Below are positions 36,101-43,067 of a stretch of DNA of 53,380 bases, in pieces (positions within the stretch are counted from its first letter, which is position 1; every line of letters starts with the position of its first letter). Origin of the DNA: Magnetospirillum fulvum. Lineage in GTDB: Bacteria > Pseudomonadota > Alphaproteobacteria > Rhodospirillales > Magnetospirillaceae. Below the pieces are notes generated by a model. That model was not told the origin of the DNA. It saw nothing but the letters and a program-made list of their open reading frames with translations, and ran no database searches. The translations under genes and the position numbers were made by a program. The stretch is taken from positions 1 to 53,380 of the forward strand of contig NZ_FNWO01000018.1 in assembly GCF_900108475.1 (NCBI RefSeq). The letters are read 5' to 3'.

Positions 36101-39100
36101 AGGTGCGACGCCGCACCGGACGGTCGGCCTTCCTGCTGGGAATGGCGGCCTCGACCCGCGAGAGTGCGGCCGAGGCGGAGACGGTCGGCTATGGCATCAA
36201 CATGATCCCGTTGCCCTGCCGGATCGAGGCGGATGCGCCGCTCGCTCCGACCTTGCGGGCGATGCAGCAGACGCTGACCGAGGCGTTGCCCCACGCCCGT
36301 TATCCCTTCGCCCGGATGTCTCAGGAGGCGCGGCGCGATCCGTCCCATCCCCCGCATCCGGGCCGGTTCCCCTTGTTCGATGTCGCGGTAACCGAAAATC
36401 CCGGCACGGGCGAGGCGGTCGCACCCGGTCCGGTCCGCTTTGCCGCCGTCACCTTGCCGAGCGGTCCGGAGCCGCGCTACGAACTGCGCCGCAATGCCCC
36501 CGCCCAGGACATGGTGCTGGTTCACGAGGCCCAGCCCGACGGAAGTCTGGTCCTGCATTGGTACGTCAATGCGGCCCTGTACGAAGCCGCCACAGCGCGG
36601 CGGTGGATCGAGTCGCTGGCCGAAACCGCGCGGGTCTGGGGCGAGGGAAGCCTGGATGCCGAGGCCGCACCGCCCGCTCTGCTGCCGGGCGAGGCGGCGG
36701 TGCTGGCCCGCTGGCAGACCGGCCCGGTATTGTCGTTGCCAGCCCCCAGCCTGCCCGAGCGGGTCCGCGATTGGGCCGTCTCTCAGCCCGATCATCCCGC
36801 TCTGATCACCAAAGCGGGGGAGGTCGGTTATGCCGCGCTTGAGGCCCGCGCCCTCCATCTGGCTGATGCCCTGCGCCGTCACGGGGCAAGGCGGGGGCGG
36901 TCGGTCGGGGTGCTGACCCATCGCTCCGCTGCTCTGCCCGAGATCGTGCTGGCGATCTGGAATGCGGGCGCGGCCTATCTGCCACTGTCCGCCGATCTGC
37001 CGCCCGAGCGGCTGGCCTTTATCGCCCAGGATGCCGGGCTGGGGCTGATCGTTGCGCTGGACGGGCTGGACCTGCCCGCTGGTCTCGACCGCCTGCCCCT
37101 GTTGCGTCCGGAATGCCTGCCCGCCATCGCGCCGGTGCCGCGTCGGGCGGCGGCGGGGCCAAGCGGGGACGATCCCGCCTATATCATCTACACCTCGGGC
37201 TCGACCGGCCAGCCCAAGGGAGTCGTCCTCACCCATCGCGGGCTCAACAATTTGGGCGAGGCGCTGGCCGCCGCGCTGGGGATAACCGCTGAGGACCGGG
37301 TGTTGCAGATGGCTTCGCCCGCCTTCGATGCCTGGATTTCCGATCTGGCGATGGCCTGGGCGGCGGGGGCGGCGCTGGTTCCGGTCCGGCGTGACGAGAT
37401 CGACGATATCGCCGGGATGGCGGCGACGATGGCCCGGCTGGGCCTGTCGGTGGCGACGATGCCGCCATCCTATCTGCGCCTGTTCGGCCAAGCCGATTTC
37501 CCCAATCTGCGGGTTCTGATGACGGTGGGCGAGCCGCCGATCCTGGCCGATGCCCGCCATTACGCCGCCCGGCTGCGCTATATCAACGGCTATGGCCCGA
37601 CCGAGACCACCGCCGCCGCCGCGATCGGCCAAGTGTCGCCCGAGGCACGGCGGCTGACCGCCGGGCGTCCCCTTGCCAACACCAGCATCCATCTGCTTGA
37701 TCCCGACGGACGGCCGGTTCCCCCCGGCGCGATCGGAGAGGTCTGGCTGGGTGGGGCCGGGCTGGCGGCGGGCTACCTCAACCGGCCCGATCTGACCGAA
37801 GCCGTGTTTGTCGAGCGCCCCGAGGGACGTCTCTATCGCAGCGGCGATCTCGGCCAATGGAGCGGCGAGGGCGAGTTGGTGATCCTTGGCCGCGCCGATA
37901 GCCAAGTCAAATTGCGCGGACAGCGGGTCGAACTGGGCGAGATCGAGCGGCGGCTCGACGCCCACTCCTTGGTGCGCCACAGCGTCGCCCTGGTCGAAAC
38001 GACCGAGCCGGGCGGGCAAAGTCTGTGGGCATTCGTCCGGCTGGAAGACGGCGCGGTGCCGCCCAATGCCGCCGATTGGCAGGAGTATCTGTCGCTGACG
38101 CTGCCCTCTTACATGCTGCCCTCGGCGGTCGTTGTCGTGCCTGATATTCCGCTGACGGTTTCAGGCAAGATCGACCGGGCCGCACTGCTGGCGCAGGTGA
38201 GCGACGCAGGCGGCGCTGACAAGGACAGCCCGTTGCAGGACGAGATGGAACGCCGGATCGCCGCCATCTGGGCCGAGCATCTGGGCCGCGCCAGCATCGG
38301 CCGCGACGACGATTTCTTTGACTTGGGCGGCGACAGTTTGCGGGCGATTGCCGTCGTCAACCAGTTACGGCGCAACGTTCAATGCGCGATCAACGATCTG
38401 TACGAGCATCCCCGGCTGGCCGATTTCGCTAAACGCTGCCGTCCCAGGCCCGAGCATCTCCGTGGCCTGCTGCGCGATGCGGCGGCGGATTGGCGGGCCT
38501 ATCAAGACACTCTTGCCGCCTACGAGGCCCGGCGCGCCGCGATGCTGGCCGAAGCGGAACGGGCCTATGCCGCCCGCACCCAAGCCTGCCTGAGCGGGGC
38601 GACCGGCGCGCGGCGCAGTTATGACGAGGTTCTGCTGACCGGGGCGACCGGCTATCTCGGGATCTATTTGCTGCGCGCCTTGCTGGCCGAGCCCGAGCGG
38701 CGGGTTACCGTGGTGGTCCGGGGAGCCTGCGATAGCGCGGCCCGGACCCGTCTTGGCGGGCTGCTCCGTCACTATTTCGGGGCAGAGGCGGCGGCGGCGC
38801 TGGGCAACGATCCCCGTTTGACCATCCTGGCGGGCGATCTGCGCCAAGGCGATCTCGGCCTGTCGCCGGAGGCGCGCGCCCGTCTGACGAAGCGGCTGGG
38901 GGCGATCTTCCATTGCGCCGCCAATGTGAAGCATTTCGGGCCGTATAGCGCCTTCGCCGCCGACAATGTCGCCGCGACCGCCAAGATGATCGCGCTGGCC
39001 GAGGCGTCCGGGGCCGATCTTCACTTCATCTCGACCCTGTCGGTCTGCGGCAAGGCCCCCGATCACGGCTTCCGGCTGTTCACCGAAGACGACCCGGTTC

Positions 39101-39756
39101 CCGAGTCTTTGGACGAGAATTACTATACCCGCAGCAAGCAGGAGGCTGAGCGGCTGGTCGTCGCGGCGCGGGAGCGGCTCGCCAATGTCGCAATCCATCG
39201 GGTCGGCAATGTCGTCTTCGCCGCCGAGGGCGGGCCGCTCCAGGCCAACATCGGCGAAAACGCCTTCTTCCGCCAAGTGGGCGCCTTCCTCCGCCTCGGT
39301 GCGGTGCCCGCCGAGTCCCACGTCTGGTTGTGCCATGTCGATTGCGTGGCGCGCGCGATCGTGCTGCTGGCCGAGCAATCCAGTAGCCCCCACCTGACCC
39401 ACCATATCGAGAATGCCGAGCGGCTGACCCTGGCCGAGCTGATGCCGAACCTGTCGGCCTGCGATTTTGGCGCGTTTATCGACCGGCTGGATCAGGCGAT
39501 CGACGATCCGGCCCTGGCGGCGGCGCTGGCCGAGACGATGGAGACTTTCGGTCTGTTCCGTGGACTCTCCCCCCAGTCCCGCGCCCGTCGGTTAGAGATC
39601 GTGTCGAGCCGGACGCAAAGCCGATTGTCGCAACTGGGGTTCGCGTGGCCTTCGGTTCCGCCCGAGGGATGGGCGGACGTCCTGCGCCGGGCGGCCGGGC
39701 TATTTGAGGAGGGGGCTGCCGCGTCGCGTGACGTCCCGCCGGGACGTCACCAATAG
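27166..39756 (+). CDS. Four-module nonribosomal peptide synthetase with terminal thioester reductase (A-T-C-A-T-C-A-T-C-A-T-R)
   Basis: About 4196 aa. Approximate domain positions in bases: A1 27265-28740, T1 (Ser codon 28861), C1 29010-30360 (HHAVADG at 29410), A2 30400-31900, T2 (Ser 32014), C2 32180-33510 (HHAIGDG at 32563), A3 33550-35040, T3 (Ser 35176), C3 35330-36700 (HHAVGDG at 35716), A4 36740-38200, T4 (Ser 38335), R 38620-39690 (LLTGATGYLGIYLLRALL, then YYTRSKQEAE). All T serines and C histidines are present; there is no TE, E or MT domain. The R domain releases the chain reductively as aldehyde or alcohol. Pocket codes read by eye: A1 ILRMIAIGTK (no Asp235), A2 DAWFLGAIFK (Leu-like), A3 DVSDVGAITK (Arg/Lys-like), A4 DASTMVGAAK (aromatic). 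ATG 27166 is preferred; GTG 27082 is the longer option. Confidence 0.96.
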   Translation: MDILSPDMNADTSSSVEPPRLVPHHAGPERAWPVRRFHQCFEQVAESQPEAVAILSDHGLLTYRDLEQRANALAHALIALGVTREEAVGVLTNRSGDLPLAFLSILKAGGVYVPMGADLPPLRLANIAAQAKMRHLIVLDGVEPPAALLDVMKAPTILRPEDLTPEHLARDGHRPDRPGSPSDLAVILFTSGSTGEPKGVLLQHDACINMSLGHIEAQGITAADRFLLSATPGFILGLRELCLPMLAGAAYVPASRALLDDPAAMLALMSRHRVSVAMFTPSYLRLFQGAVPDGLRCVITAGERPNAQDARAYAARLDYWNIHGATEVCGTICMRKVSPDDPDPLPSGRPMVNMAIVLLDDDGNEVPAEGIGEIHVVGVGLARGYLDRPEMTAERFVETRFGRAYRSNDLGRWNENGELVSLGRADDVVKVSGQAVALGEIETALLRQDGIGHVALIQHRGRLIAFVESDPAMARPLAAWHAVLGQTLPAYMMPSEVRMIARMPLNPSGKADRKALQALADEAASARSGTPPQGSLEQEIAAIWDECLGCGAVWREDSFFALGGTSLLAVAVSQHLQRAGYPVTARIVLAAGTLAALAERIERLAEDEAVEEAFNPDDLAVAGQQDFWLARQLGLATIGAQITRILAVQGSAPPPERWRAAWAEVLARHPALRSAFASTAAGTVQCRTIAVADLPSEAGFSLDRCDRAEEVAARIAARADQSFDLSRPPLARAGLVEAGGETLVWFTLHHAVADGLSARIVQDDLYALAQGLPLPPAADGAVQAARAERRAIASGRAGRDAAYWRDRLDAAVQGGGELFAELPTDRRRPPVPSGDGAAPLVEHLGPEIAAALTRLAQAQRVGLHALLLALLAAEAGRRTGRGSLLLGTAIETRPPGAEGSVGYFVNLLPLILPVGGPVPLAERIVAAQAVLSEAADHAASPSGEIYRDFRRLHPEARPQSRTELFDITLTANPSRRSADPAAPFALVPQTPPGWRAHPAGGLDLVFSHEPTEEGGIELMLLWNPDLFSAATARDWLAGFAGWARWLAEDISRAEAPLPPLLPSEAALLAGWEAGPVRPRPPLRAHQVFEVWADLEPERIAVAGEGGLVRFGDLERRANRIAARLIGLGVAREEPVAVLAETGPDLPAALLGIWKAGAAYLPLAAEQPPERLALMARDAGARILIAPEGLAVPPALEDAVATILRPQSDAAGDEVAPPRPSIAGSPQDIAYIIYTSGTTGTPKGVLLQHDSLINAILMSGESFGLTPNDRFALVATPGFDASLWELGIGLLLGLALVPVSRSLRDDPWALKAYYARHGVTAAFHAPSYLRISRQTPFRGMRVLLTGGEAPTLDDVACHAGQAAFWNAYGPTETCIFVSADLIPADFDRSRPLTVGRPLANTRISIRREDGTPVPPGVTGEVWLGGAGLARGYANAPDLNAQRFITGPDGRFYRTGDLGRWSDDGRLEIVGRIDFQIKLHGQRVELGEIEQALRALPAIEEAVVLVEAAANGTKALWGFVRLRPGAALPSPEEWRAELGQSLPYHMIPAAILAIEAIPLTLAGKIDGAALLALPRSRPDDSHRTPPQGEIEAAIAALWGSLLGTDIWREDNFFALGGNSLLAVTIAHRLSAELGRKVTARDLFAAPVLAEFAGRVAAADAADSGAGEDASDRATLGQIEFWTAEQAGLDTRPFTIPVLRQMVGVPPGLEAWSRAWADLVERHPLLRASFHPDDAGDLRIVIAPRLEGGITIEDAACPDLVTARSHIRQRQGVPFAMGSPPLWRLGRVGVEASGESLVWLALHHAIGDGQSVGLLLDEFAARLRGERLAPPPGLFAQSAAREDAYLAGPEAAADAAFWRARLAALPDAAFEDGRLDHPRSLAVPPGNHRFEARLEPAIVDGLKALARAHAASLHALMLTLLALEAGRRDGRTDIVLGSPASLRETEAEGGIVGCYVNMLPVPCHLPRPISFGAALRAVQAALAEGLQHGRYPFARIYQEWHGTRTGVRHPARFPLFDLVVTENPLPPVSAVPDRCRLVRLESAPYERTDASPGQDMVLTHEGAEDGGLALQWHVNAALFRRDNAERWFESLTGWARWLGEEIGRAEAPLPTLLPAEAAWLRDCEQGGAVARPPLRFDQFFEQMLDRGGVEQGRRPAILTSDSTVSYDALEQDANVIAHALAQRGVGPGAVVGVLTERSAALPAALLGLWKAGAVYLPLAADLPPERLGLIAADAGIADLIALDGLVVPLDLAAILPPPLRPEAIDPAFRVTHLHRPKPLGAADAIAYILYTSGSTGRPKGTLIGHDAYLNTILGAGEALGLGPDDRTLAMASPSFDVSLSDFGLPLAFGAALCPVPYPVLSAPSRFRAFLTEMKISVADITPTYLRLFDGADLPSLRALVTGGEAPFAADVRAYAGRLRYFNAYGPTENAITSTMGILSPDPVAVLIAGRPLPNTSVHLCDSTGHRMPPGAIGEIWLGGAGLAKGYLARPEASAAAFIDTPEGRRYRSGDLGRWNAAGELEILGRADDQVKLNGIRIEPGEIEYALGRLPAIAQAAVVLDGAAGQSQSLWGFVRLAPGHALPADAEWRAFLAESLPAYMIPAALIEIAAIPLSVSGKVDKVALARRLAVRTEGGPERERPQEGLEHEIAVLWSEVLGHGPVSRDDNFFALGGHSLLAIALAHRLETKLGHPVSARDLFADPTLAGFARRVAAQATQPPEASRHSDRASLGQRDFWVAAQAGFDTRGFILPLILRVEGEVPPPCLWQRAWAALVARHPALRTRFAEDESGVLCRIVAEDIDGRFEVSEAPDLSAALAAIRARQGEPLAMDCLPLWRAGLVTLAGSEPPLFWLALHHAVGDGVSLGVLVEDLSALLRGEALTPLADTFAVSVGREEGYLESPASREDAAYWRRALESLGDGAPDGGHPFDDWPLDFPRPPTRTGPGAHCYSLRLSPSTAAGLRELSRTNGASLHALMLTLLAREVRRRTGRSAFLLGMAASTRESAAEAETVGYGINMIPLPCRIEADAPLAPTLRAMQQTLTEALPHARYPFARMSQEARRDPSHPPHPGRFPLFDVAVTENPGTGEAVAPGPVRFAAVTLPSGPEPRYELRRNAPAQDMVLVHEAQPDGSLVLHWYVNAALYEAATARRWIESLAETARVWGEGSLDAEAAPPALLPGEAAVLARWQTGPVLSLPAPSLPERVRDWAVSQPDHPALITKAGEVGYAALEARALHLADALRRHGARRGRSVGVLTHRSAALPEIVLAIWNAGAAYLPLSADLPPERLAFIAQDAGLGLIVALDGLDLPAGLDRLPLLRPECLPAIAPVPRRAAAGPSGDDPAYIIYTSGSTGQPKGVVLTHRGLNNLGEALAAALGITAEDRVLQMASPAFDAWISDLAMAWAAGAALVPVRRDEIDDIAGMAATMARLGLSVATMPPSYLRLFGQADFPNLRVLMTVGEPPILADARHYAARLRYINGYGPTETTAAAAIGQVSPEARRLTAGRPLANTSIHLLDPDGRPVPPGAIGEVWLGGAGLAAGYLNRPDLTEAVFVERPEGRLYRSGDLGQWSGEGELVILGRADSQVKLRGQRVELGEIERRLDAHSLVRHSVALVETTEPGGQSLWAFVRLEDGAVPPNAADWQEYLSLTLPSYMLPSAVVVVPDIPLTVSGKIDRAALLAQVSDAGGADKDSPLQDEMERRIAAIWAEHLGRASIGRDDDFFDLGGDSLRAIAVVNQLRRNVQCAINDLYEHPRLADFAKRCRPRPEHLRGLLRDAAADWRAYQDTLAAYEARRAAMLAEAERAYAARTQACLSGATGARRSYDEVLLTGATGYLGIYLLRALLAEPERRVTVVVRGACDSAARTRLGGLLRHYFGAEAAAALGNDPRLTILAGDLRQGDLGLSPEARARLTKRLGAIFHCAANVKHFGPYSAFAADNVAATAKMIALAEASGADLHFISTLSVCGKAPDHGFRLFTEDDPVPESLDENYYTRSKQEAERLVVAARERLANVAIHRVGNVVFAAEGGPLQANIGENAFFRQVGAFLRLGAVPAESHVWLCHVDCVARAIVLLAEQSSSPHLTHHIENAERLTLAELMPNLSACDFGAFIDRLDQAIDDPALAAALAETMETFGLFRGLSPQSRARRLEIVSSRTQSRLSQLGFAWPSVPPEGWADVLRRAAGLFEEGAAASRDVPPGRHQ
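39728..39750. terminator. Shared hairpin over overlapping convergent stop codons
   Basis: GTGACGTCCC / GGGACGTCAC with a 3-base loop lies inside the last codons of the NRPS and contains the stop of the facing membrane protein (39747-39749). The NRPS stop is at 39754-39756, so the two genes overlap tail to tail by 10 bases. It probably acts as a bidirectional terminator. Confidence 0.5.
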
Positions 39757-40202
39757 GGCGTGATCCGATCCGAGGCGTTGGTGATGATCGGTTCGGCGCG
39801 ACGGGGCGTGCTGCGGGCGAGCAGGATGAAAAACGCTCCCTGCATCCCCGACAGCCAGCCGAAAGCCAGGAAGCAGACGACCGAGGCGTCTGTCTTGGTC
39901 TCGTTGGCGACAAAGGCCGGACCGGCGCACAACACGGCACCGATGGCGGCCGTGGCCAAGCAATACGGAACAATCCGGCGCAGCCAGCGCTGCTGGTTGG
40001 GGCCTTCATAGCGTTCGGCAACGGCCCCGACGAACAGGAGCGGCGAGCACAGAACCGCGAAGATCATCGCATTGCGCCACGGGCTGGACGGAACCATCCC
40101 CACCGACGCGATGAAGAGATAAAGGGGGGTAATCGACGCCACCCCAATCAGTGCCCCGATTCCGGCACCAATGATGATCCGCCCCATCCTTGCCAACGTC
40201 AT
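39747..40202 (-). CDS. Small four-helix inner-membrane protein, function unknown
   Basis: The 151-residue protein has four hydrophobic segments: IIIGAGIGALIGVASITPLYLFIASVG, NAMIFAVLCSPLLFVGAVA, IVPYCLATAAIGAVLCAGPAFVA and ASVVCFLAFGWLSGMQGAFFILLA. ATG 40202 (MTLARMGR) is preceded by GGGGAGAAG; the longer ORF start lacks one. It converges on the NRPS with overlapping stops. It shows no transporter signature, so it is not an obvious exporter for the peptide; immunity or unrelated function are both open. Confidence 0.7.
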   Translation of the reverse strand: MTLARMGRIIIGAGIGALIGVASITPLYLFIASVGMVPSSPWRNAMIFAVLCSPLLFVGAVAERYEGPNQQRWLRRIVPYCLATAAIGAVLCAGPAFVANETKTDASVVCFLAFGWLSGMQGAFFILLARSTPRRAEPIITNASDRITPYW

Positions 40203-40458
40203 GGTCTTCTTCTCCCCGCACCACCGTCGGCCATATCCCCCGCCGACAGTCGAAACCAGATAATGCGCCGATTCGCGATCGCACGTCTGCGCGTAGTATA
40301 CCACGTTCTGCGGTTGCCGTGCCGCCGCGTCAATCATTTCCTGTCATCGCGGCAAACGGATGAATGAACGCGCCGTTCAAGGCTGGTTCAGGGGAAAGCG
40401 TGCACTCTCTGCTCGTCGCCATCCCGGCCGAGACGAATTGAGAAGCGGAGCCTCTCCC

Positions 40459-40548
40459 ATGATTTACCGTGCCATCCGTGTTGCTTTTTCCATGCTTAAT
40501 TTCGCGGTTGCCATCCCGGCCTGCGCCGCCCCGATCCTGGGACAATAG
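40459..40548 (+). CDS. Possible 29-aa hydrophobic small protein
   Basis: ATG 40459 has GGAG eight bases upstream and encodes MIYRAIRVAFSMLNFAVAIP plus nine residues, one hydrophobic helix ending ACAAPILGQ. It resembles a small membrane peptide or a signal peptide whose gene has been lost. It is too short to support by composition alone. Confidence 0.25.
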   Translation: MIYRAIRVAFSMLNFAVAIPACAAPILGQ

Positions 40549-40567
40549 CCGGAGCGGGGACGCGTCC

Positions 40568-42292
40568 TTAGCCGACCATGACCGGCGTAGGCCGGACAGC
40601 GGCCACGTCCGGGTCCGGCAGGCACACCCGCGATTGCGGCAGGGTGATCTCGATCCGGGTTCCAAGGCCGACCCGGCTTGTCACGGTCAGACGACCGTCA
40701 TGCAGGGCACAGATGCCCGCCGACAGCGGCAGGCCAAGCCCGGTTCCCTCGATCGCGGCGACGCTGTTGGACCGCCCGAACGGAGTGAGGGCCAGGGCCA
40801 CCTCTTCCTCGCTCATCCCCCGCCCGTTATCGCTGACGATGATCTTGCAGTCCTGATTGGCAGCGGCGGCGGCAACGATGTCGATCCGGCAGCCATGCCC
40901 GCCATATTTGACCGCATTGGTGCCGAGGTTGAGCAGCACCTGCAACAGGCGGCGGCGATCGGCCCACAATTTGAGGCCGGGGGGATCGACCCGGACGTTG
41001 ACGGTGATCCCGGCAGAGCGGGCCTGGTGCGAGAGCATCGCCTCGACCTCGTGCAGCAGATCGACGAGATCGAGAGTCGAGGGCTCGAGCCGCAGGCTGC
41101 CCGCTTCGATCGCGGCGCTGTCGAGCAGATCGTTGACCAGATCGAGCAACAGCCCGCCCGAGCGATGGATATCGGTAAGATAGCCCCGCTGACCCAGGGT
41201 CAATGAGCCGTGCAGTCCCGCCATCAGCGCATCGGAAAAGCCCAAGATGACGTTGAGCGGCGAGCGCAATTCGTGGGATAGCGAAGCCAGAAAGACCCGG
41301 CGGCGTTCCATCATCCGGCGCAGATCGCGGGTCCGTTCCTCGACCCGGCATTCCAGGCTTTGTGCTTCACGCTCAAGCTGCGAGAGCAGGCGCAGCACCA
41401 GCAGGGTTCCGCCCCAAATGACCCCGCTGACCGCCAACAGAGTAACGATGCCGACTTCGACCCTGCGCCACCAGGGAGCCAGGATTTCCTGGCGCGACAT
41501 CGAAACCACCACGGCCAACCCATAGGGTTTAACCACGCTGAAAGCCGCCGTCCGGGTCAGACCGTCAAGCGGCGAGGTTTCGGTGAAGGTGCCCCGCTCG
41601 GCCTTTCCGGCAAAGCGCAGGAAGGTCGGATCGGCGTCGAGAACCCGACCGACCGCGCCCGGCACATGCGGCGCGCGGGCCAGGACCAGTCCATCACTCC
41701 GCAACAGGGTGATCGCCCCGCCGTTCGTGACCCGAAAACCGTTATAGAGACGCTCCAGCGCCTCGATATCAATCGCGGTGAGCATCGTCGCGATCGGGCT
41801 GGTCGGGTCGGCGACCCCGCGGACCAGCGGAATGACCGTCTTTCCGTTGAGACGGCTTTCGATCGGAGCGGAAACGACGATCCGTCCCGGCTGCACGTCT
41901 TTCAGGTAAGGCCGGTCGGCAACGGAAAACGCCTGCATGTCGCTCAGCGTCCGCAACACGCCGTCATGGCCGATCACGGCAACGGGGATGATGCAATCGT
42001 CATCACCCATAATCGCCATGAAGCGGGCCGCCGCGACCGGATCGGGCCCGGTCGGGCGCAGTACGGATTGTTCGAGCGTTCCGAGGAAAAGGTCGGTCAG
42101 CGAAACCAGACGTCGCACATGCTCGGCGGCGATCTGACTCATCCGGTCCAGCCCGTCCAGCCTCTCGCGCTCGGTGTTGCGATAATCTTCCGCCAGCCAC
42201 AGAACGGCCGAGACCCAGGCGACCAGGATCGAGAGAACCGCCACGGCGATAACGACCATCCGTGCGGGACGATGCCCTATGATCGCGTCCAC
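40568..42292 (-). CDS. Membrane sensor histidine kinase with an extracytoplasmic Cache-like domain
   Basis: The 574-residue protein has an N-terminal membrane helix (MVVIAVAVLSILVAWVSAVLWL), a periplasmic sensor of about 240 residues (Cache-like: DDDCIIPVAVIGHDGVLRTLSDMQAFSVADRPYLKDV...), a second helix (VGIVTLLAVSGVIWGGTLLVL) and a short coiled coil. HisKA (FLASLSHELRSPLNVILGFSDALM, phospho-His) and HATPase_c (N-box NLGTNAVKYGG, G1 DNGRGMS, G2 GTGLGL) follow. No response regulator is adjacent, so it is an orphan kinase; its partner and ligand are unknown. The gene is intact. Confidence 0.92.
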   Translation of the reverse strand: MDAIIGHRPARMVVIAVAVLSILVAWVSAVLWLAEDYRNTERERLDGLDRMSQIAAEHVRRLVSLTDLFLGTLEQSVLRPTGPDPVAAARFMAIMGDDDCIIPVAVIGHDGVLRTLSDMQAFSVADRPYLKDVQPGRIVVSAPIESRLNGKTVIPLVRGVADPTSPIATMLTAIDIEALERLYNGFRVTNGGAITLLRSDGLVLARAPHVPGAVGRVLDADPTFLRFAGKAERGTFTETSPLDGLTRTAAFSVVKPYGLAVVVSMSRQEILAPWWRRVEVGIVTLLAVSGVIWGGTLLVLRLLSQLEREAQSLECRVEERTRDLRRMMERRRVFLASLSHELRSPLNVILGFSDALMAGLHGSLTLGQRGYLTDIHRSGGLLLDLVNDLLDSAAIEAGSLRLEPSTLDLVDLLHEVEAMLSHQARSAGITVNVRVDPPGLKLWADRRRLLQVLLNLGTNAVKYGGHGCRIDIVAAAAANQDCKIIVSDNGRGMSEEEVALALTPFGRSNSVAAIEGTGLGLPLSAGICALHDGRLTVTSRVGLGTRIEITLPQSRVCLPDPDVAAVRPTPVMVG

Positions 42293-43067
42293 GGCTCCCC
42301 CAATCCCCGTTTAACATCCGAAAGGAATATTACATCCGTCAAAAAGTCTCTCGCAATGCTGGCGAGGCAAACTTTTTGGCATACCTCACCATACAAAAAA
42401 GAACCCTGTGAATATAAGGGTTATCCCGACATGTTGATCGTCCAGAAATAGTTTTATATTTTTTTCAATACACGGAATGTCTCAATAAATTTAAAAATCT
42501 AAGACGAAAAACAACCCCATACTAAAGATTAAAACGACAGATTTTGCCCTCTCATTTCCTGAAAAGAAGAATAAAATTACACAACATTCAACCTATACCT
42601 CCGGTTGGTTCCCCGATGCGACGAACCCGGACGAGGCGGAGGCGTCCTGGCGACGGGTCGATGCCTCGTCCCGATTCTTCCCAGGCGGGCGGAAATTTCT
42701 ATTGAAGAAGAAAGGTCTAGCGATTCGGCTGGAGCGTTCCGGCACTGGGGTAGCCGACGCGCGTTGCCGAGCCAGTGATCCTGCCATCCCTGCGCATGGG
42801 TCGCGTCCAAGACGCGGACGATGCTGGCGCAGCGGGTGCTTCCCAACGCGGCGACGATGGATTTTGAACTATGGCCTATCCAGAGGTTGGGCTGAACCGG
42901 ACAGGTTAGGAAAATTTGAACAAAGGAAATAGAAATTTTACTCAATGTAAATTGTTATACTAAACATTAATTCCCTGCCAATCATCTAGCTTTCATCTAT
43001 GCTTGAGTGTTGTTTAGCAGGGCAATTCAGGGGCTCGTGCGATTAACTCGCCGATTTCCCTGTGCTT
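42293..43067. other. Non-coding region with an AT-rich flank and a GC-rich island
   Basis: Bases 42293-42590 and 42940-43060 are AT-rich; 42595-42900 is GC-rich and open in more than one frame (for example SGWFPDATNPDEAEASWRRVDASSRFFPGGRKFLLKK on the plus strand). No frame has both a credible start and a recognisable domain. It may be a decayed gene or IS fragment. Confidence 0.4.

Noticed and set aside
35851-38019. Minus-strand ORFs of 650-720 codons opposite the NRPS (also 27202-29172 and 31018-33183)
   Set aside because: All mirror the NRPS modules and share shadow-frame composition; no starts, no domains.
42577-42945. Minus-strand 122-codon ORF in the 42-43 kb gap
   Set aside because: Crosses from GC-rich to AT-rich DNA, and no domain is recognised.
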